Source of the DNA: Shimia_B sp039815465
GTDB lineage: Bacteria; Pseudomonadota; Alphaproteobacteria; Rhodobacterales; Rhodobacteraceae
NCBI GenBank assembly: GCA_039815465.1
Contig: JBCBZG010000001.1
Coordinates: 1-64,000, forward strand
Length of the DNA: 64,000 nt
Direction: 5' to 3'
The notes under the pieces are model-generated. The model searched no databases, was not told the DNA's origin, and worked only from the letters and a program-made list of their open reading frames with translations. The translations under genes were made by a program, and so were the position numbers. Below, one piece after another: positions 50,462 through 60,283 of this stretch. Position 1 is the stretch's first letter. Each line of letters opens with the position of its first letter.

Positions 50462-51703
50462 GTGACACAGCGCCTGCCCCGCCTCGACAACAGCACGGCG
50501 CGCCGCCTGTTTTTGCACGCCCACGGGCTACTTGTGCGTCCCAGCGGCCCAGCGACGCGCGCGGATATCGCTCGCGCCGTCGACGCGCTGGGATTTGTGC
50601 AGGTCGACAGCATCAACACCGTGGCGCGGGCCCATGATCACATCCTTTGGGCGCGCCTACCGCGGCTAAAACAGGACCAACTCCTTACGCTGTGCGCCCC
50701 GCGCGACCGGGCGCTTTTTGAGGGCTGGACCCACGACGCAGCCCTCATCCCCAGCCGCTTCTTCCCGATCTGGCGCCACAAACACGCTGCCGATCACGCA
50801 GCGCTGCTGAGCCGCTGGAAATCCTGGGGCCGCGACGGGTTCGAGGCGGAGCTTGACGCCGTGCGCGCGCGTCTGACCCGCGACGGCGCACTCAGTGCCG
50901 GGGACCTCACCGACGGCGCCGCGCAGCATTCGGGCGGCTGGTGGGACTGGAAGCCCACAAAAACCGCGCTCGAATACCTGTGGCGCAGCGGGGAGCTCGG
51001 CATTTGCCACCGCCGCGGGTTCAAAAAGTACTACGACCTGATCGAACGGATCATCCCGCCCGAATACCTCAACGCCCGCGTCGAACGCGACGAAGCGCTC
51101 GATTGGTGCGCACGCGCCGCGCTTGACCGTTTGGGCTTTGGCACCGCGTCAGAACTGTCGGCCTTTTGGGACATCTTTAAGAAATCCGAACTGGCGGCTT
51201 GGGCCGCACAGACCCCCAACGGTCTAGCGGAGGTGGAGATCACAGGTGCCGACGGCTCAGTGTCCAAAACGCTCATCCACGCAGATTGGGAGACGCGCGT
51301 GGCACACCTCCCCGGCCCCTCCCAGCGCGTGCGCATCCTCAGCCCGTTTGACCCCGCGCTCCGCGACCGGACGCGGGCCGCGCGGCTCTTTGGATTTGAC
51401 TACAGGATCGAGGTCTTCGTGCCCGAGGCGAAACGCACCTATGGCTACTACGTCTTTCCGGTGATGGAGGGCACGCGCCTCATCGGGCGCATCGACGCCA
51501 AGGCAGACCGCGCCGCGGGTGTGCTGCGGGTGCTGGGGTACTGGCCGGAGCCGCGCGCCCCGCTCGGCACAGGCCGCGCCGGGCGGCTGGCCGACGCGCT
51601 CACAAAGCTCGCGCAGTTCAGCGGCACGCCAAACATCGCTTGCGCCGCTCACCCCAACACCGCCATCCTGCGCGAAAACCCCGCCTTCATGGCCGCGATC
51701 TAA
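50462..51703 (+). CDS. YcaQ-like winged-helix DNA glycosylase
   Basis: 413 aa from a GTG start. It belongs to the AlkZ/YcaQ (HTH_42) family: tandem winged-helix domains around a beta barrel. The family catalytic Q-hydrophobic-D triplet is GFVQVDSINTVARAHDHILWARL (QVD near residue 52). YcaQ removes alkylated bases and unhooks interstrand crosslinks. The C-terminus has the typical AFPVMEGTRLIGRIDAKADR-like segment (YYVFPVMEGTRLIGRIDAK). It stands alone, divergent from the chemoreceptor gene. Confidence 0.88.
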   Translation: MTQRLPRLDNSTARRLFLHAHGLLVRPSGPATRADIARAVDALGFVQVDSINTVARAHDHILWARLPRLKQDQLLTLCAPRDRALFEGWTHDAALIPSRFFPIWRHKHAADHAALLSRWKSWGRDGFEAELDAVRARLTRDGALSAGDLTDGAAQHSGGWWDWKPTKTALEYLWRSGELGICHRRGFKKYYDLIERIIPPEYLNARVERDEALDWCARAALDRLGFGTASELSAFWDIFKKSELAAWAAQTPNGLAEVEITGADGSVSKTLIHADWETRVAHLPGPSQRVRILSPFDPALRDRTRAARLFGFDYRIEVFVPEAKRTYGYYVFPVMEGTRLIGRIDAKADRAAGVLRVLGYWPEPRAPLGTGRAGRLADALTKLAQFSGTPNIACAAHPNTAILRENPAFMAAI

Positions 51704-51743
51704 CCACTATTGAACTTCGCGCCAAAATCGGGCCACTGAGCGC

Positions 51744-52784
51744 ATGGCCCCGCACCCCCCCTTTGTGATCGGCGACCACCAGATCGCCCCCGGCACCCGC
51801 GCCACTATCGCGTTGCCGGTCAGTGTCTTTGCCAACCACACCCCCGCTGATCTGTCCGTCCAGGTCATCCACGGCAAACGCCCGGGGCCCGTAATCTTTG
51901 TCAGCGCGGGCATCCACGGGGACGAGGTCATCGGGGTGGAGATCTGTCGCCGCCTCCTGCGCGCGCCCGGCCTCGGGACCCTCCGCGGCACATTGCTCGT
52001 GGTGCCCGTGGTCAACAGCTTTGGCTTTCTCAACCATTCCCGCTACTTGCCCGACCGCCGCGACCTCAACCGGTCCTTCCCGGGTCACTCCGCAGGCTCG
52101 CTCGCAGGGCGGCTCGCGCGCTTGTTCTTAAAGGAGGTCGTGATGCGCTGCGACCTCGGGATCGACATCCACTCTGCCGCGATCCACCGCACCAACCTAC
52201 CGCAAATCCGGGTCTCCCCCGGCAATGCGCGGACGCGGAGGCTGGCGCAGGTGTTTGGCGCGCCCGTCGTGCTGACATCCCCCCTGCGGGAGGGGTCGCT
52301 GCGCGGCGAAGCAAAGGAGCGTGGCGTCGACGTCCTGCTTTACGAGGCCGGCGAGGGGCTGCGCTTTGACGAAACGAGCATCCGCGCGGGGGTGGCCGGG
52401 CTCTTGCGCGTGCTCCACCACGAAGGGATGATTTCGCGCCGTGGCGTGCCGCGCGCCTCGGCCACACCCATCATGGTCCGCGACAGCACCTGGCTGCGCG
52501 CCCCTGCGGGCGGCATCGTGCGCATGTACCGCTCCGAAGGAGACGTGGTGAGCGCCAGCGACGTACTCGCCGTTGTCTCCGACCCCTTCGGCGCGGAGGA
52601 AGTCGAGCTGCGCGCGCCAGACCCCGGCATCATCGTGGGCCGCGCCGTCATGCCCGTCGTGAACGAAGGCGACGCGCTCTTTCACCTCGGCGCCGTTTCC
52701 CCCCAAGAAGACGCCGAAGCCGCGCTCGACGATCACGCGGAGGATGTCGCAGAGCCGCTTTTTGACGAGGACGAGATTATCTAG
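51744..52784 (+). CDS. Succinylglutamate desuccinylase/aspartoacylase family deacylase
   Basis: 346 aa. Zinc ligands are expected in GIHGDEVIGVEI (HxxE) and DIHSAA, giving a carboxypeptidase-like M14 fold; the DLNRSFPG segment binds substrate. A C-terminal barrel-like domain (APAGGIVRMYRSEGDVV...) and an acidic tail follow. The family hydrolyses N-acyl amino acids; the exact substrate is open. It ends 3 nt from the convergent HpaI-type gene. Confidence 0.88.
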   Translation: MAPHPPFVIGDHQIAPGTRATIALPVSVFANHTPADLSVQVIHGKRPGPVIFVSAGIHGDEVIGVEICRRLLRAPGLGTLRGTLLVVPVVNSFGFLNHSRYLPDRRDLNRSFPGHSAGSLAGRLARLFLKEVVMRCDLGIDIHSAAIHRTNLPQIRVSPGNARTRRLAQVFGAPVVLTSPLREGSLRGEAKERGVDVLLYEAGEGLRFDETSIRAGVAGLLRVLHHEGMISRRGVPRASATPIMVRDSTWLRAPAGGIVRMYRSEGDVVSASDVLAVVSDPFGAEEVELRAPDPGIIVGRAVMPVVNEGDALFHLGAVSPQEDAEAALDDHAEDVAEPLFDEDEII

Positions 52785-52787
52785 CGC

Positions 52788-53543
52788 TCACGCCTTCCAC
52801 GACGCGGCGATCTCACGCAACCCTTGGGACAGGACGAGCACATCGGCCGTAACCCCCAAAAATGTCGCCCCAACCTTCGCCGCGCGGGCCTGAATCGTGG
52901 GCGAGGTGCTGAACACACCCGCGAATTTATCCGATGCCGCAATGCGCGCGAGCGTGTCGATCACCAACGCCTCTGCGGCAGGGTCATCGATGGCCAGGCC
53001 CATATCCGCGGACAGATCCGCAGGCCCGACAAAGACGCCGTCGACGCCCTCCACCCCCAGAATGTCGTCGAGCGCGGCCACCGCGGCCTGGCTTTCCACC
53101 TGCACGATCACGCAGATCTGGTCGTTGGCTGTGGCCACGTAATCCGGCACGGTGTTGTAGAGCGTCGCCCGCGCCAGGGCTGAGCCAACGCCGCGGATGC
53201 CCTGAGGCGGATAGCGGGTTGCGCGCACGATCGCTTCCGCCTGGGTGGCGCTTTCAACCATCGGAACCAACAGGGTTTGCGCCCCGATATCAAGCACTTG
53301 CTTGATCTTGGCCGCGTCGTCATCGGGCAGACGGACCACCGCAGGCACATCGCCGAGCGCGCGCAGCTGGGCCACGGTTGATTGCAGGTCGTTGGGTGAA
53401 TGTTCCCCGTCGATGAGCAACCAGTCGAGTCCCGACTGCGCCGCAATCTCCGCCGCGGTGGCATCCACCATGGCGAGCCACGCGCCGACGCAGCGCGCCC
53501 CCGATTTCAGTTTCGCCTTAAGCTCATTGCGCGGTGCGGCCAT
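52788..53543 (-). CDS. HpcH/HpaI family aldolase
   Basis: 251 aa, class II pyruvate aldolase. It has GEHSPND (His base, near residue 45), VRLPDDDAAKIKQVLDIGAQTLLVPMVE, RGVGSALARATLY, VQVES and GVFVGPADLSADMG. These enzymes reversibly cleave 4-hydroxy-2-keto acids to pyruvate and an aldehyde using a divalent metal. ATG at 53543 follows GGAGGGGG; longer reading upstream is not supported. The physiological substrate is not evident from neighbours. Confidence 0.92.
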   Translation of the reverse strand: MAAPRNELKAKLKSGARCVGAWLAMVDATAAEIAAQSGLDWLLIDGEHSPNDLQSTVAQLRALGDVPAVVRLPDDDAAKIKQVLDIGAQTLLVPMVESATQAEAIVRATRYPPQGIRGVGSALARATLYNTVPDYVATANDQICVIVQVESQAAVAALDDILGVEGVDGVFVGPADLSADMGLAIDDPAAEALVIDTLARIAASDKFAGVFSTSPTIQARAAKVGATFLGVTADVLVLSQGLREIAASWKA

Positions 53544-53655
53544 GGCGCCCCCTCCACCCCGGTTTGATGTCTTATTGCACAAAGACACGGGCTTAACCCG
53601 GTATCAACGGCCCCTGTGTAGCCAGACCGCGTTTTTCATGCACAGGGATTGCCAT

Positions 53656-54087
53656 ATGACACCCACCCAAGCCCGGCACGTGAGCCATAGCTTTGGCCGC
53701 GTCTTTCCATTCCACAAACGACTGACAGACGCCTTCTATAGCACGCTCTTCGAACTCGCGCCTGACACCCGCGCGCTGTTTCCCGATGACCTGAGCGTGC
53801 AAAAGCAAAAGCTCGCCAGCACGCTGCAAACCGTTGTGCAAAACCTGGGCAAGCTTGACACCATCATGGCACCGGTGCGGGCCTTGGGTGTGCGTCACGC
53901 GGGCTACGGCGCCGCGCCTGCGCATTACGAGGCCGTGGGCCTCGCGCTCATCACAGCGCTCAAACAGGTCACACCCGGCGGGCTGTCGGAGGCGGAAGAA
54001 CGCGCCTGGGTCGCGGCCTATAACGTGCTCGCCACAGCCATGATCGACGCCGCTGACGCGCATCGCACGCAGCGGGCCAGCGCCTAG
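53656..54087 (+). CDS. Single-domain globin
   Basis: 143 aa. It has the bacterial-haemoglobin type fold with the proximal histidine in LGVRHAGYGAAPAHYEAVG. It probably binds oxygen or nitric oxide; without a reductase domain it is not a full flavohaemoglobin. ATG at 53656 is preceded by AGGGA. Its stop overlaps the stop of the convergent NADH dehydrogenase gene through a shared CTAG. The link to respiration is suggested by that neighbour. Confidence 0.85.
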   Translation: MTPTQARHVSHSFGRVFPFHKRLTDAFYSTLFELAPDTRALFPDDLSVQKQKLASTLQTVVQNLGKLDTIMAPVRALGVRHAGYGAAPAHYEAVGLALITALKQVTPGGLSEAEERAWVAAYNVLATAMIDAADAHRTQRASA

Positions 54088-55412
54088 GCGACTTTGGGCG
54101 GGTCCTCTTTGACAGCCTCCGGACGCTTTGGTTCTGTGCCAAACAGCGGGCGCAGCCCCGTGATCAGCCGCGCGCCCTTTTGGTAGGACAGGTAGGACCA
54201 AAACCAATTCAGCATCACGATGAGCGGGCGCCGCACCCCGATCAGGAAATAGACATGGGCGAGCCCCCAGAGCCACCAGGCAAAGGCGCCCGACAGCCGG
54301 ATCCGGCCAAAGTCGATGACCGCCCGGTGGCGCCCAATCGTGGCCAGGTTGCCCGCATGACGATACTTGAACGGGCGCTTTGACGGGCTTTTGCCCGCAC
54401 TGGCCCGCGCAAGGCGCTTGCCCACGTATTTCCCCGCCTGCTTGGCCGCGGGCGCGATCCCTGGGACGGTGCCGTCTTTCCACGGCACGGACGCCGCGTC
54501 GCCCACGACATAGATTTCGGGGTGCCCCGGCACGCTCAGGTCCGGCTCTACCGGTACGCGGCCCACGCGGTCTGTCTCCACCTTTAGCCAGCGCCCGATA
54601 TCGCGCACCGCCACGCCCGCGCCCCAAATCTTTGTGGCCGACGGGATATACCCGTCAGAGGTATCGACGCCCGCCTCGGTGATATCTGTGACGCGGGTGT
54701 CGGTCTTCACCTCCACGCCCAGGTCGCGTAGGCTTTCCTTGGCTTGATCTGACAGGCTCTCCGGCATGGTGGGCAGCACCCGCGGGCCCGCCTCCACCAG
54801 GATCACGCGGGTTGCGTTGGGGTCGATGCGGCGGAAATCGGCCACGAGCGACCGGCGCGCGAGCTCGGAAATCGCGCCCGCCATCTCGACCCCCGTGGGG
54901 CCCGCGCCGACGATGACAAAGGTCAAAAGCCTGCTCTTTTCGTCCGGGTTATCTGCCACTTCGGCTTGTTCAAAGGCCAAAAGCACGCGCTTGCGGATCT
55001 CTGTCGCGTCGATGATGCGTTTGAGGCCCGGCGCGTGGGGCTCCCATGTGTCATTGCCGAAATAGTTGTGGTGCGCGCCCGTCGCCACCACGAGGTAATC
55101 GTAGTCAAAGCTCGCCGTATCCCCCACCACGCGCCGGTTTTCGACGTCGATATCTTGGACCTCGGTCAGCGCCACGACGGTGTTGAGCTGGTCACGCATG
55201 ATGCCGCGGATGGGCCAGGCCACATCCGCAGGCGACAGATCCGCCGTCGCCACTTGATAAAGGAGCGGCTGAAAGAGGTGGTAGTTGCGCTTATCGACCA
55301 GCGTCACGTCGGCATCCGCGTCGCGCAGCTGCCGCGCCACCGCGAGCCCGCCAAACCCAGCGCCGAGGATAACGATACGGGGGCGCGGGCGCGTGGCAAT
55401 TGTGACTACCAT
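54084..55412 (-). CDS. ndh: Type II NADH dehydrogenase (NDH-2)
   Basis: 442 aa. FAD site VILGAGFGGLAVARQL near residue 15; NADH site FVIVGAGPTGVEMAG near residue 165; C-terminal amphipathic and hydrophobic helices (FAWWLWGLAHVYFLIGVRR) anchor it to the membrane. It passes electrons from NADH to quinone without pumping protons. Alternative non-phosphorylating route in respiration. The gene reads away from the lactate dehydrogenase gene. Confidence 0.94.
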   Translation of the reverse strand: MVVTIATRPRPRIVILGAGFGGLAVARQLRDADADVTLVDKRNYHLFQPLLYQVATADLSPADVAWPIRGIMRDQLNTVVALTEVQDIDVENRRVVGDTASFDYDYLVVATGAHHNYFGNDTWEPHAPGLKRIIDATEIRKRVLLAFEQAEVADNPDEKSRLLTFVIVGAGPTGVEMAGAISELARRSLVADFRRIDPNATRVILVEAGPRVLPTMPESLSDQAKESLRDLGVEVKTDTRVTDITEAGVDTSDGYIPSATKIWGAGVAVRDIGRWLKVETDRVGRVPVEPDLSVPGHPEIYVVGDAASVPWKDGTVPGIAPAAKQAGKYVGKRLARASAGKSPSKRPFKYRHAGNLATIGRHRAVIDFGRIRLSGAFAWWLWGLAHVYFLIGVRRPLIVMLNWFWSYLSYQKGARLITGLRPLFGTEPKRPEAVKEDPPKVA

Positions 55413-55513
55413 GGCGGGTGTTCCTCTTAGTTGCGCGCCACGATGTATGGCGCTGGCGCAGCGATCACAGCAATTGTCACATCTTTTTGCTTGCCCACAG
55501 CGCCAAATCCCTT

Positions 55514-55538
55514 AATTGGTCATGTCACATTACCAATT
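55514..55538. promoter_or_regulatory. Inverted repeat upstream of lldD
   Basis: AATTGGT (55514-55520) and ACCAATT (55532-55538), 11 nt apart, end 17 bp before the lldD start. The half-sites resemble GntR/FadR-type operators (LldR uses AATTGGT...ACCAATT), but the usual spacer is shorter. Confidence 0.5.
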
Positions 55539-55554
55539 CTAAAGGATCGGCGCC

Positions 55555-56706
55555 ATGGGCTTGAACAGCTGTCACAACTTCCAGGACTTCCGCAGCCTCG
55601 CAAAGCGGCGGCTTCCGGCGCCGATCTTTCACTATATCGACGGCGCCGCCGATGATGAGCTGACCTACAAACGCAACACCACAGCCTTTGACGACGTGGA
55701 CCTGATCCCGAGCGTGCTCAATGGCGTCCAAGACGTGGATATGAGCGTGGAGGTCATGGGCCAAAAGCTCGACATGCCGATCTATTGCGCGCCCACCGCG
55801 CTCCAGCGGCTGTTTCACCACGAGGGCGAGAAAGGCGTTGCCAAAGCTGCCACCAAATACGGTACCATGTTCGGCGTGTCGTCGCTGGCCACCACCACCG
55901 TGGAGGAGATCGCCAAGATCGCGCCAGGCCCCAAGATGTTCCAATTCTACTTTCACAAGGATCGCGGGCTCAACGACGCGCTACTTGAACGCGCGCGAGA
56001 GGCGGATTTCAACGTGATGGCGCTCACGGTCGACACGATCACCGGCGGCAACCGGGAACGCGACCTGCGCACGGGCTTTACCTCCCCCCCCAAACTCACG
56101 CCGTCGTCGGTGTTTTCCTTTGCCACGCACCCGATGTGGGCGTGGAATTTCTTCACGAAGGAGAAGTTCGACATGCCGCACCTGTCGGGCCACGTGTCCG
56201 CCGGCACGAACCTGGCCGTGAGCGTGGGCGAATACTTTTCCACGATGCTCGACCAGAACATGAACTGGAAGGACGCCGAAGAGCTTTGCAAAAAGTGGGA
56301 CGGCCAGTTCGCGCTCAAAGGCATTATGAGCGTGGAGGACGCAAAGCGCGCCGTCGATATCGGCTGCACGGGGATCATGGTGTCAAACCACGGCGGGCGC
56401 CAGCTCGACGGCTCCCGCGCGCCGTTCGACCAGCTGGCCGAAATCTGTGACGCGGTCGGCGACAAGATCGACGTGGTCTGCGAGGGCGGCATCCAGCGCG
56501 GCACGCATGTGCTCAAGGCGCTGAGCGTCGGCGCCAAAGCCTGCTCTGGCGGGCGGCTCTACCTCTACGCGCTGGCCGCCGCCGGTGGCGCTGGCGTGGA
56601 ACGGGCCCTAGGCAACCTGCGCACAGAGATCGAGCGTGATATGAAGCTCATGGGCATCACGAACCTTGACCAGCTCAGCCGAGACAACCTGCGGTTCCGG
56701 AACTAG
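55555..56706 (+). CDS. lldD: L-lactate dehydrogenase (FMN-dependent, cytochrome-type)
   Basis: 383 aa, FMN alpha-hydroxy acid oxidase family. The conserved C-terminal SNHGGRQLDGS holds the catalytic His, and a distal GG.RGTHVLKALSVGAKA binds FMN phosphate. LldD oxidises L-lactate to pyruvate, donating electrons to quinone; glycolate- or mandelate-type substrates are alternatives within the family. ATG at 55555 follows AAAGGA. It is divergent from ndh, which may share its regulatory region. Confidence 0.9.
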   Translation: MGLNSCHNFQDFRSLAKRRLPAPIFHYIDGAADDELTYKRNTTAFDDVDLIPSVLNGVQDVDMSVEVMGQKLDMPIYCAPTALQRLFHHEGEKGVAKAATKYGTMFGVSSLATTTVEEIAKIAPGPKMFQFYFHKDRGLNDALLERAREADFNVMALTVDTITGGNRERDLRTGFTSPPKLTPSSVFSFATHPMWAWNFFTKEKFDMPHLSGHVSAGTNLAVSVGEYFSTMLDQNMNWKDAEELCKKWDGQFALKGIMSVEDAKRAVDIGCTGIMVSNHGGRQLDGSRAPFDQLAEICDAVGDKIDVVCEGGIQRGTHVLKALSVGAKACSGGRLYLYALAAAGGAGVERALGNLRTEIERDMKLMGITNLDQLSRDNLRFRN

Positions 56707-56720
56707 CAGCAATTGGCAGG

Positions 56721-56738
56721 CCCGGTGGCACCACCGGG
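56721..56738. terminator. Hairpin after lldD
   Basis: CCCGGTGG/CCACCGGG (56721-56728 and 56731-56738) lie 14 nt past the stop, followed by a second GC-rich inverted repeat near 56750-56766. No T-run is present. The remaining gap to the convergent tamB (about 130 nt) shows nothing else. Confidence 0.5.
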
Positions 56739-56869
56739 TCGCGCCCGACCGCCCCCCGGAGGGCGCACTGCGACGTTAGCAAGCTGCGCGAACATCGGAC
56801 GTTCTAAAAGCAAGATACGCAACACTACCTCTGAAAACGCCCTCCAGGTCGGGCGCGTCGCTCTTTCGC

Positions 56870-59800
56870 CTAGTAGTCCCGCTGCCAGAAAATCCCGAGC
56901 CCCGTTTCCCCCTCAGAACTCGCCGACCCGCGGAGGCTCGTCGTGTCCGTCAGGTCAAAGTTCAGCGTCACCGTCGTCGACCCGTTGGAGTTCACCTCCA
57001 CCTCGGAATACACCCCATCGCTGATCGTTTGCCCCACGGCCAACGACGTCTCCCCCGTCTCATTGTCGGTGCGCAAATCCACATCATCGACACCGAGCGA
57101 TTCCCGAGCGTTCTCGAGGATCCCGGCCCCGCCAGCCCCGCTCAGCGTCCGCAGCGACGCTAGGAGCCGCGCGACCTGAAAGCCCGACAGCGTCTCAATC
57201 CCGCGGCCAAAGAGCACGCGTGCCAGCACCTCGTCCTCCGGCAATTCGGGGGTGGAGCTCAGCGAAAGCTCGGGCGCATCGACGGGCCCACTGAGCGCAA
57301 TGCGTGCGGTCACGTCCTCCACCACCGTTTCGGCCACGATAAGCATCTGCGGCACCAGTGACCCCAGCAGCGTGATCCGCCCATCGGTCAGCTCCAGCCG
57401 CCGACCGAGGAAATCCATCCGCCCGCGCGTCAGCGCAAGCTCTCCCACGGCCACGGGCACCGCAGCGCTGCCCACAATCGTCAGCGACCCGTCAAAGCCC
57501 GCATCGATCCCACGCCCGCGCAAAAACACCGGCGACACCGCCGTGATCTGCAGATCAAGCGGGATATCGATGCCCGGCCCTGCCGCCGCTTGCGCCGCCG
57601 CAAATGCGTCAAGCGGCAGACCCGCGCGCGCCAGCGTCCGCCGCAGCGCGGGGTCGGCCCCGACATGGACCATCGCCGGAATATCTGGCCCGCCGCCAAG
57701 CCCCGTATCCGGGATCCGCACCTCGTTGTCGTCGAGCAGGATCGTGCCAGACACGGCCACCCGGTCCGCCCCGCGCCCCTCGATCCGCAGATCAAGGCTC
57801 GTGGAGTTGGTGAAAACGCCCTCATAGGCCACCGGCAGCCGCGTCGCGCGCAATGTGGCGTCGATCGGGAACGGGGCGGTGAGCCCCGCATCGGCGCTCA
57901 GATTGATCGGCACGCCCTCCAAGAAGGCCTGCACATCGGCCGTCGCCCGCCCGCCAGCCAGACGCGCGTCGAGCGTGATAGGGCTGAGCGTGATGCCAAT
58001 GTCCGGGTCAAAAAAGCGGGCATTCTGGCTCGACACCCGGCCCGACAGCGCGGCCAGACTTGGCTGGCCGTTGACCGACAGGTCAAAGCTCACATCGCCG
58101 CCGATGGACCGCCCCTCCAGGAACCGCTCCGCCAGCGCCAGGGGCGCCGTGCCGCGGGCCGTCATGGCGACAGTGCCGTCGTTCGGGAACACCTCACCGT
58201 TCAGGTCCGCCGTGGCGCCGGTGTCGGTGCGCAAGGTGGCCGTGATGTTCGGGCTGCCTTGCAGGTCCTCCACCGCCGCCGTCAGCGCGGCGCCACCGCT
58301 CAATCCCGGCGCGAACTGCCCCAGGGAGTCGAGCGTGATATCGAGGTCGAGCGCATCACCAGGCGCCGCCAGCGCCCCGCCCACCGTCGCGCGCAGGCCC
58401 TCAGCCTCCAGCGTGGCGTTCACGATCTGCGCGCTGGTGGGCTGTTGTAGCACTGCCGCCAACGTCACAGGCCCGCTCAATACATCGGTGAACAGAGCGA
58501 CCTCCCGCAGGTTCACCGCTAGATCGACAACGCCCGTCTCCTCCGACACATCGCCGCTAAGCGTGGCCGTAAGCTCCGGGTTGTCAAACGCGAACCGCTC
58601 CACCCGCGTGCCAGTCTCGTCGCGGGCAATGGCGGTCGAAAGCGTGCTTTTGGGCTGCAAAAGTGGCGTAAGATCTGGGATATCGACGGAAAGCCCCTCC
58701 GTCACCGCATCAAGCGACAGGGAGAACGTGCCGCCCGGAACAACGGTCTGCGCGCTGAGCGTGATGTCACCGCGCCCCGCCAAAGGCCGGTCCGCCAGCG
58801 TCGAAAACGGCGCCAGATCGCTGAGCGTGGCGTCCGCGCGCAGCACCACCTGCGCCGCACCGTCCAGGAACGCGAGCGTGGCATCACCGGTGAGCGCGAC
58901 GGGGCCAGCCTCCGCCTCTAGCGCGTCGACGCGCAGCGACCCGTCCGCGTCCGCAGACAGATCGAGCGACAGGTTCAGCGCCTCCCCCAGTGCAGGGGCC
59001 AGCCCCGGCTGGCTCGCCATTTCGAAGCCCGCGACATCGGCCTGCAACGCGCCGGTAAAGGGCGTCTCGCCGCCCGGCTGGATCACCCCCGTCCCGCGCA
59101 AGCTGAGCCCCGCCACTGTGACATCGCCGGTATCGACCCCCGCCACATCCGCTGTCAGCGCCCACGCATCAGACCGCGCCGCATCAAACTGCGCGGCCAG
59201 CGTTGCCCCATCCACCCGCGTGGTGGACCCAGGCAGCTGCACCGGACCGCGCAAATCACCCGTAACGTCGAAAAAGGCAGGGGCGCCCCCCGCATCGAGC
59301 CGCGCTTGGCCGCGCAGGTCGAGCGCCTCCGTCCCGGCCTCAAACTGGTCAAGGATCAGCACCCCATCGCCCTGACGTGTGCCGCGCGCACGCAGCGCCG
59401 TCTCAGCGCCAAAGAACGCTGCCGTCTCCGCGTCCAGAAGCGGGCGCAGGTCCCCCGACAGGTCGGCGGTAAAGGCAATCTCCTGCGTGGCCGGATCGGT
59501 TTCGACCCCGTCCGCGCTCGGTGCGCCTGCGAGCGTTACCGTGCCGCCAAACCGTTCCTGCCCATCCGTCGCCAGCGACAACGTCGCCTCGAACGCGTCG
59601 AGCGGCCCGGCCCCCGCCAGCGTCAGCCCCACCGAGGGCAAGCCCGGCAGATCAAGCGCCCGTGCGAGCACCCCACCCTCCGGTTCTGACACCGCGAGAT
59701 CGAGGCTCAGCACTGCGCCTTCGGGCTCATAGCCAAACGCAACCTGCGCCTCGCCCGGCTGCGCATCCGTGCGGCGTGCGTCCACCGACAGCTCCAAGGC

Positions 59801-60283
59801 CCCGCTCACCAGCCGGGCCGACAGCTCCGCCGTGGCGGTCACGTCTTCGCCCAAAAGCGGCGCGCCCAGGAAAATCTCTTCCGCCACGACGCGCTCGATC
59901 TCGATCGCCACCGGCAGATCGGGCACGGTGAACCCGCTCGCCTCCGCACTCGGGACCTCCACGCTGTCCTCAGCCACCGGCGCGCGCATCACTGCGATCC
60001 GGCCCGCGCGCAGTTCGACGACCTCGAGCCGTCCGCCCAACAGCGCGCTCCGGTTCCAATCGAGCGAGACATCCTCAAGCTCCAGCCAAAGCCCGTCGGC
60101 GTCCGAAATCCGCAACGCCTCCAAACTGGCCTGGCGCGACAGCGCCCCTGCGAAACCGTCGATTTCCACCACACGGCCATCGCCCGACAGCTGCGATTCC
60201 AGCAGCGCCTCCAGCGAGGCATTTTGCGCCGCCCCCATGCCGGGGACCAACATAACGACCAAAAACGCGATGATAGCTCTCAA
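56870..60283 (-). CDS. tamB: Translocation and assembly module protein TamB
   Basis: 1137 aa. N-terminal signal/anchor (MRAIIAFLVVMLVPGMGAAQ), a very long repetitive beta-rich region, and a C-terminal DUF490/TamB domain ending in the DTTSLRGSASSEGETGLGIFWQRDY-type barrel-like motif. TamB spans the periplasm as a beta-taco and, with TamA, helps insert or deliver outer-membrane proteins or phospholipids. The start is TTG at 60283, within TTGA overlapping the tamA stop, so it is coupled to tamA. Confidence 0.93.
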   Translation of the reverse strand: MRAIIAFLVVMLVPGMGAAQNASLEALLESQLSGDGRVVEIDGFAGALSRQASLEALRISDADGLWLELEDVSLDWNRSALLGGRLEVVELRAGRIAVMRAPVAEDSVEVPSAEASGFTVPDLPVAIEIERVVAEEIFLGAPLLGEDVTATAELSARLVSGALELSVDARRTDAQPGEAQVAFGYEPEGAVLSLDLAVSEPEGGVLARALDLPGLPSVGLTLAGAGPLDAFEATLSLATDGQERFGGTVTLAGAPSADGVETDPATQEIAFTADLSGDLRPLLDAETAAFFGAETALRARGTRQGDGVLILDQFEAGTEALDLRGQARLDAGGAPAFFDVTGDLRGPVQLPGSTTRVDGATLAAQFDAARSDAWALTADVAGVDTGDVTVAGLSLRGTGVIQPGGETPFTGALQADVAGFEMASQPGLAPALGEALNLSLDLSADADGSLRVDALEAEAGPVALTGDATLAFLDGAAQVVLRADATLSDLAPFSTLADRPLAGRGDITLSAQTVVPGGTFSLSLDAVTEGLSVDIPDLTPLLQPKSTLSTAIARDETGTRVERFAFDNPELTATLSGDVSEETGVVDLAVNLREVALFTDVLSGPVTLAAVLQQPTSAQIVNATLEAEGLRATVGGALAAPGDALDLDITLDSLGQFAPGLSGGAALTAAVEDLQGSPNITATLRTDTGATADLNGEVFPNDGTVAMTARGTAPLALAERFLEGRSIGGDVSFDLSVNGQPSLAALSGRVSSQNARFFDPDIGITLSPITLDARLAGGRATADVQAFLEGVPINLSADAGLTAPFPIDATLRATRLPVAYEGVFTNSTSLDLRIEGRGADRVAVSGTILLDDNEVRIPDTGLGGGPDIPAMVHVGADPALRRTLARAGLPLDAFAAAQAAAGPGIDIPLDLQITAVSPVFLRGRGIDAGFDGSLTIVGSAAVPVAVGELALTRGRMDFLGRRLELTDGRITLLGSLVPQMLIVAETVVEDVTARIALSGPVDAPELSLSSTPELPEDEVLARVLFGRGIETLSGFQVARLLASLRTLSGAGGAGILENARESLGVDDVDLRTDNETGETSLAVGQTISDGVYSEVEVNSNGSTTVTLNFDLTDTTSLRGSASSEGETGLGIFWQRDY

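Noticed and set aside
57855..59375. Long open frame (about 500 codons) antisense to tamB
   Set aside because: It is a shadow of the GC-rich tamB coding strand: low-complexity Ser/Ala/Arg sequence, no ribosome site, no domain.
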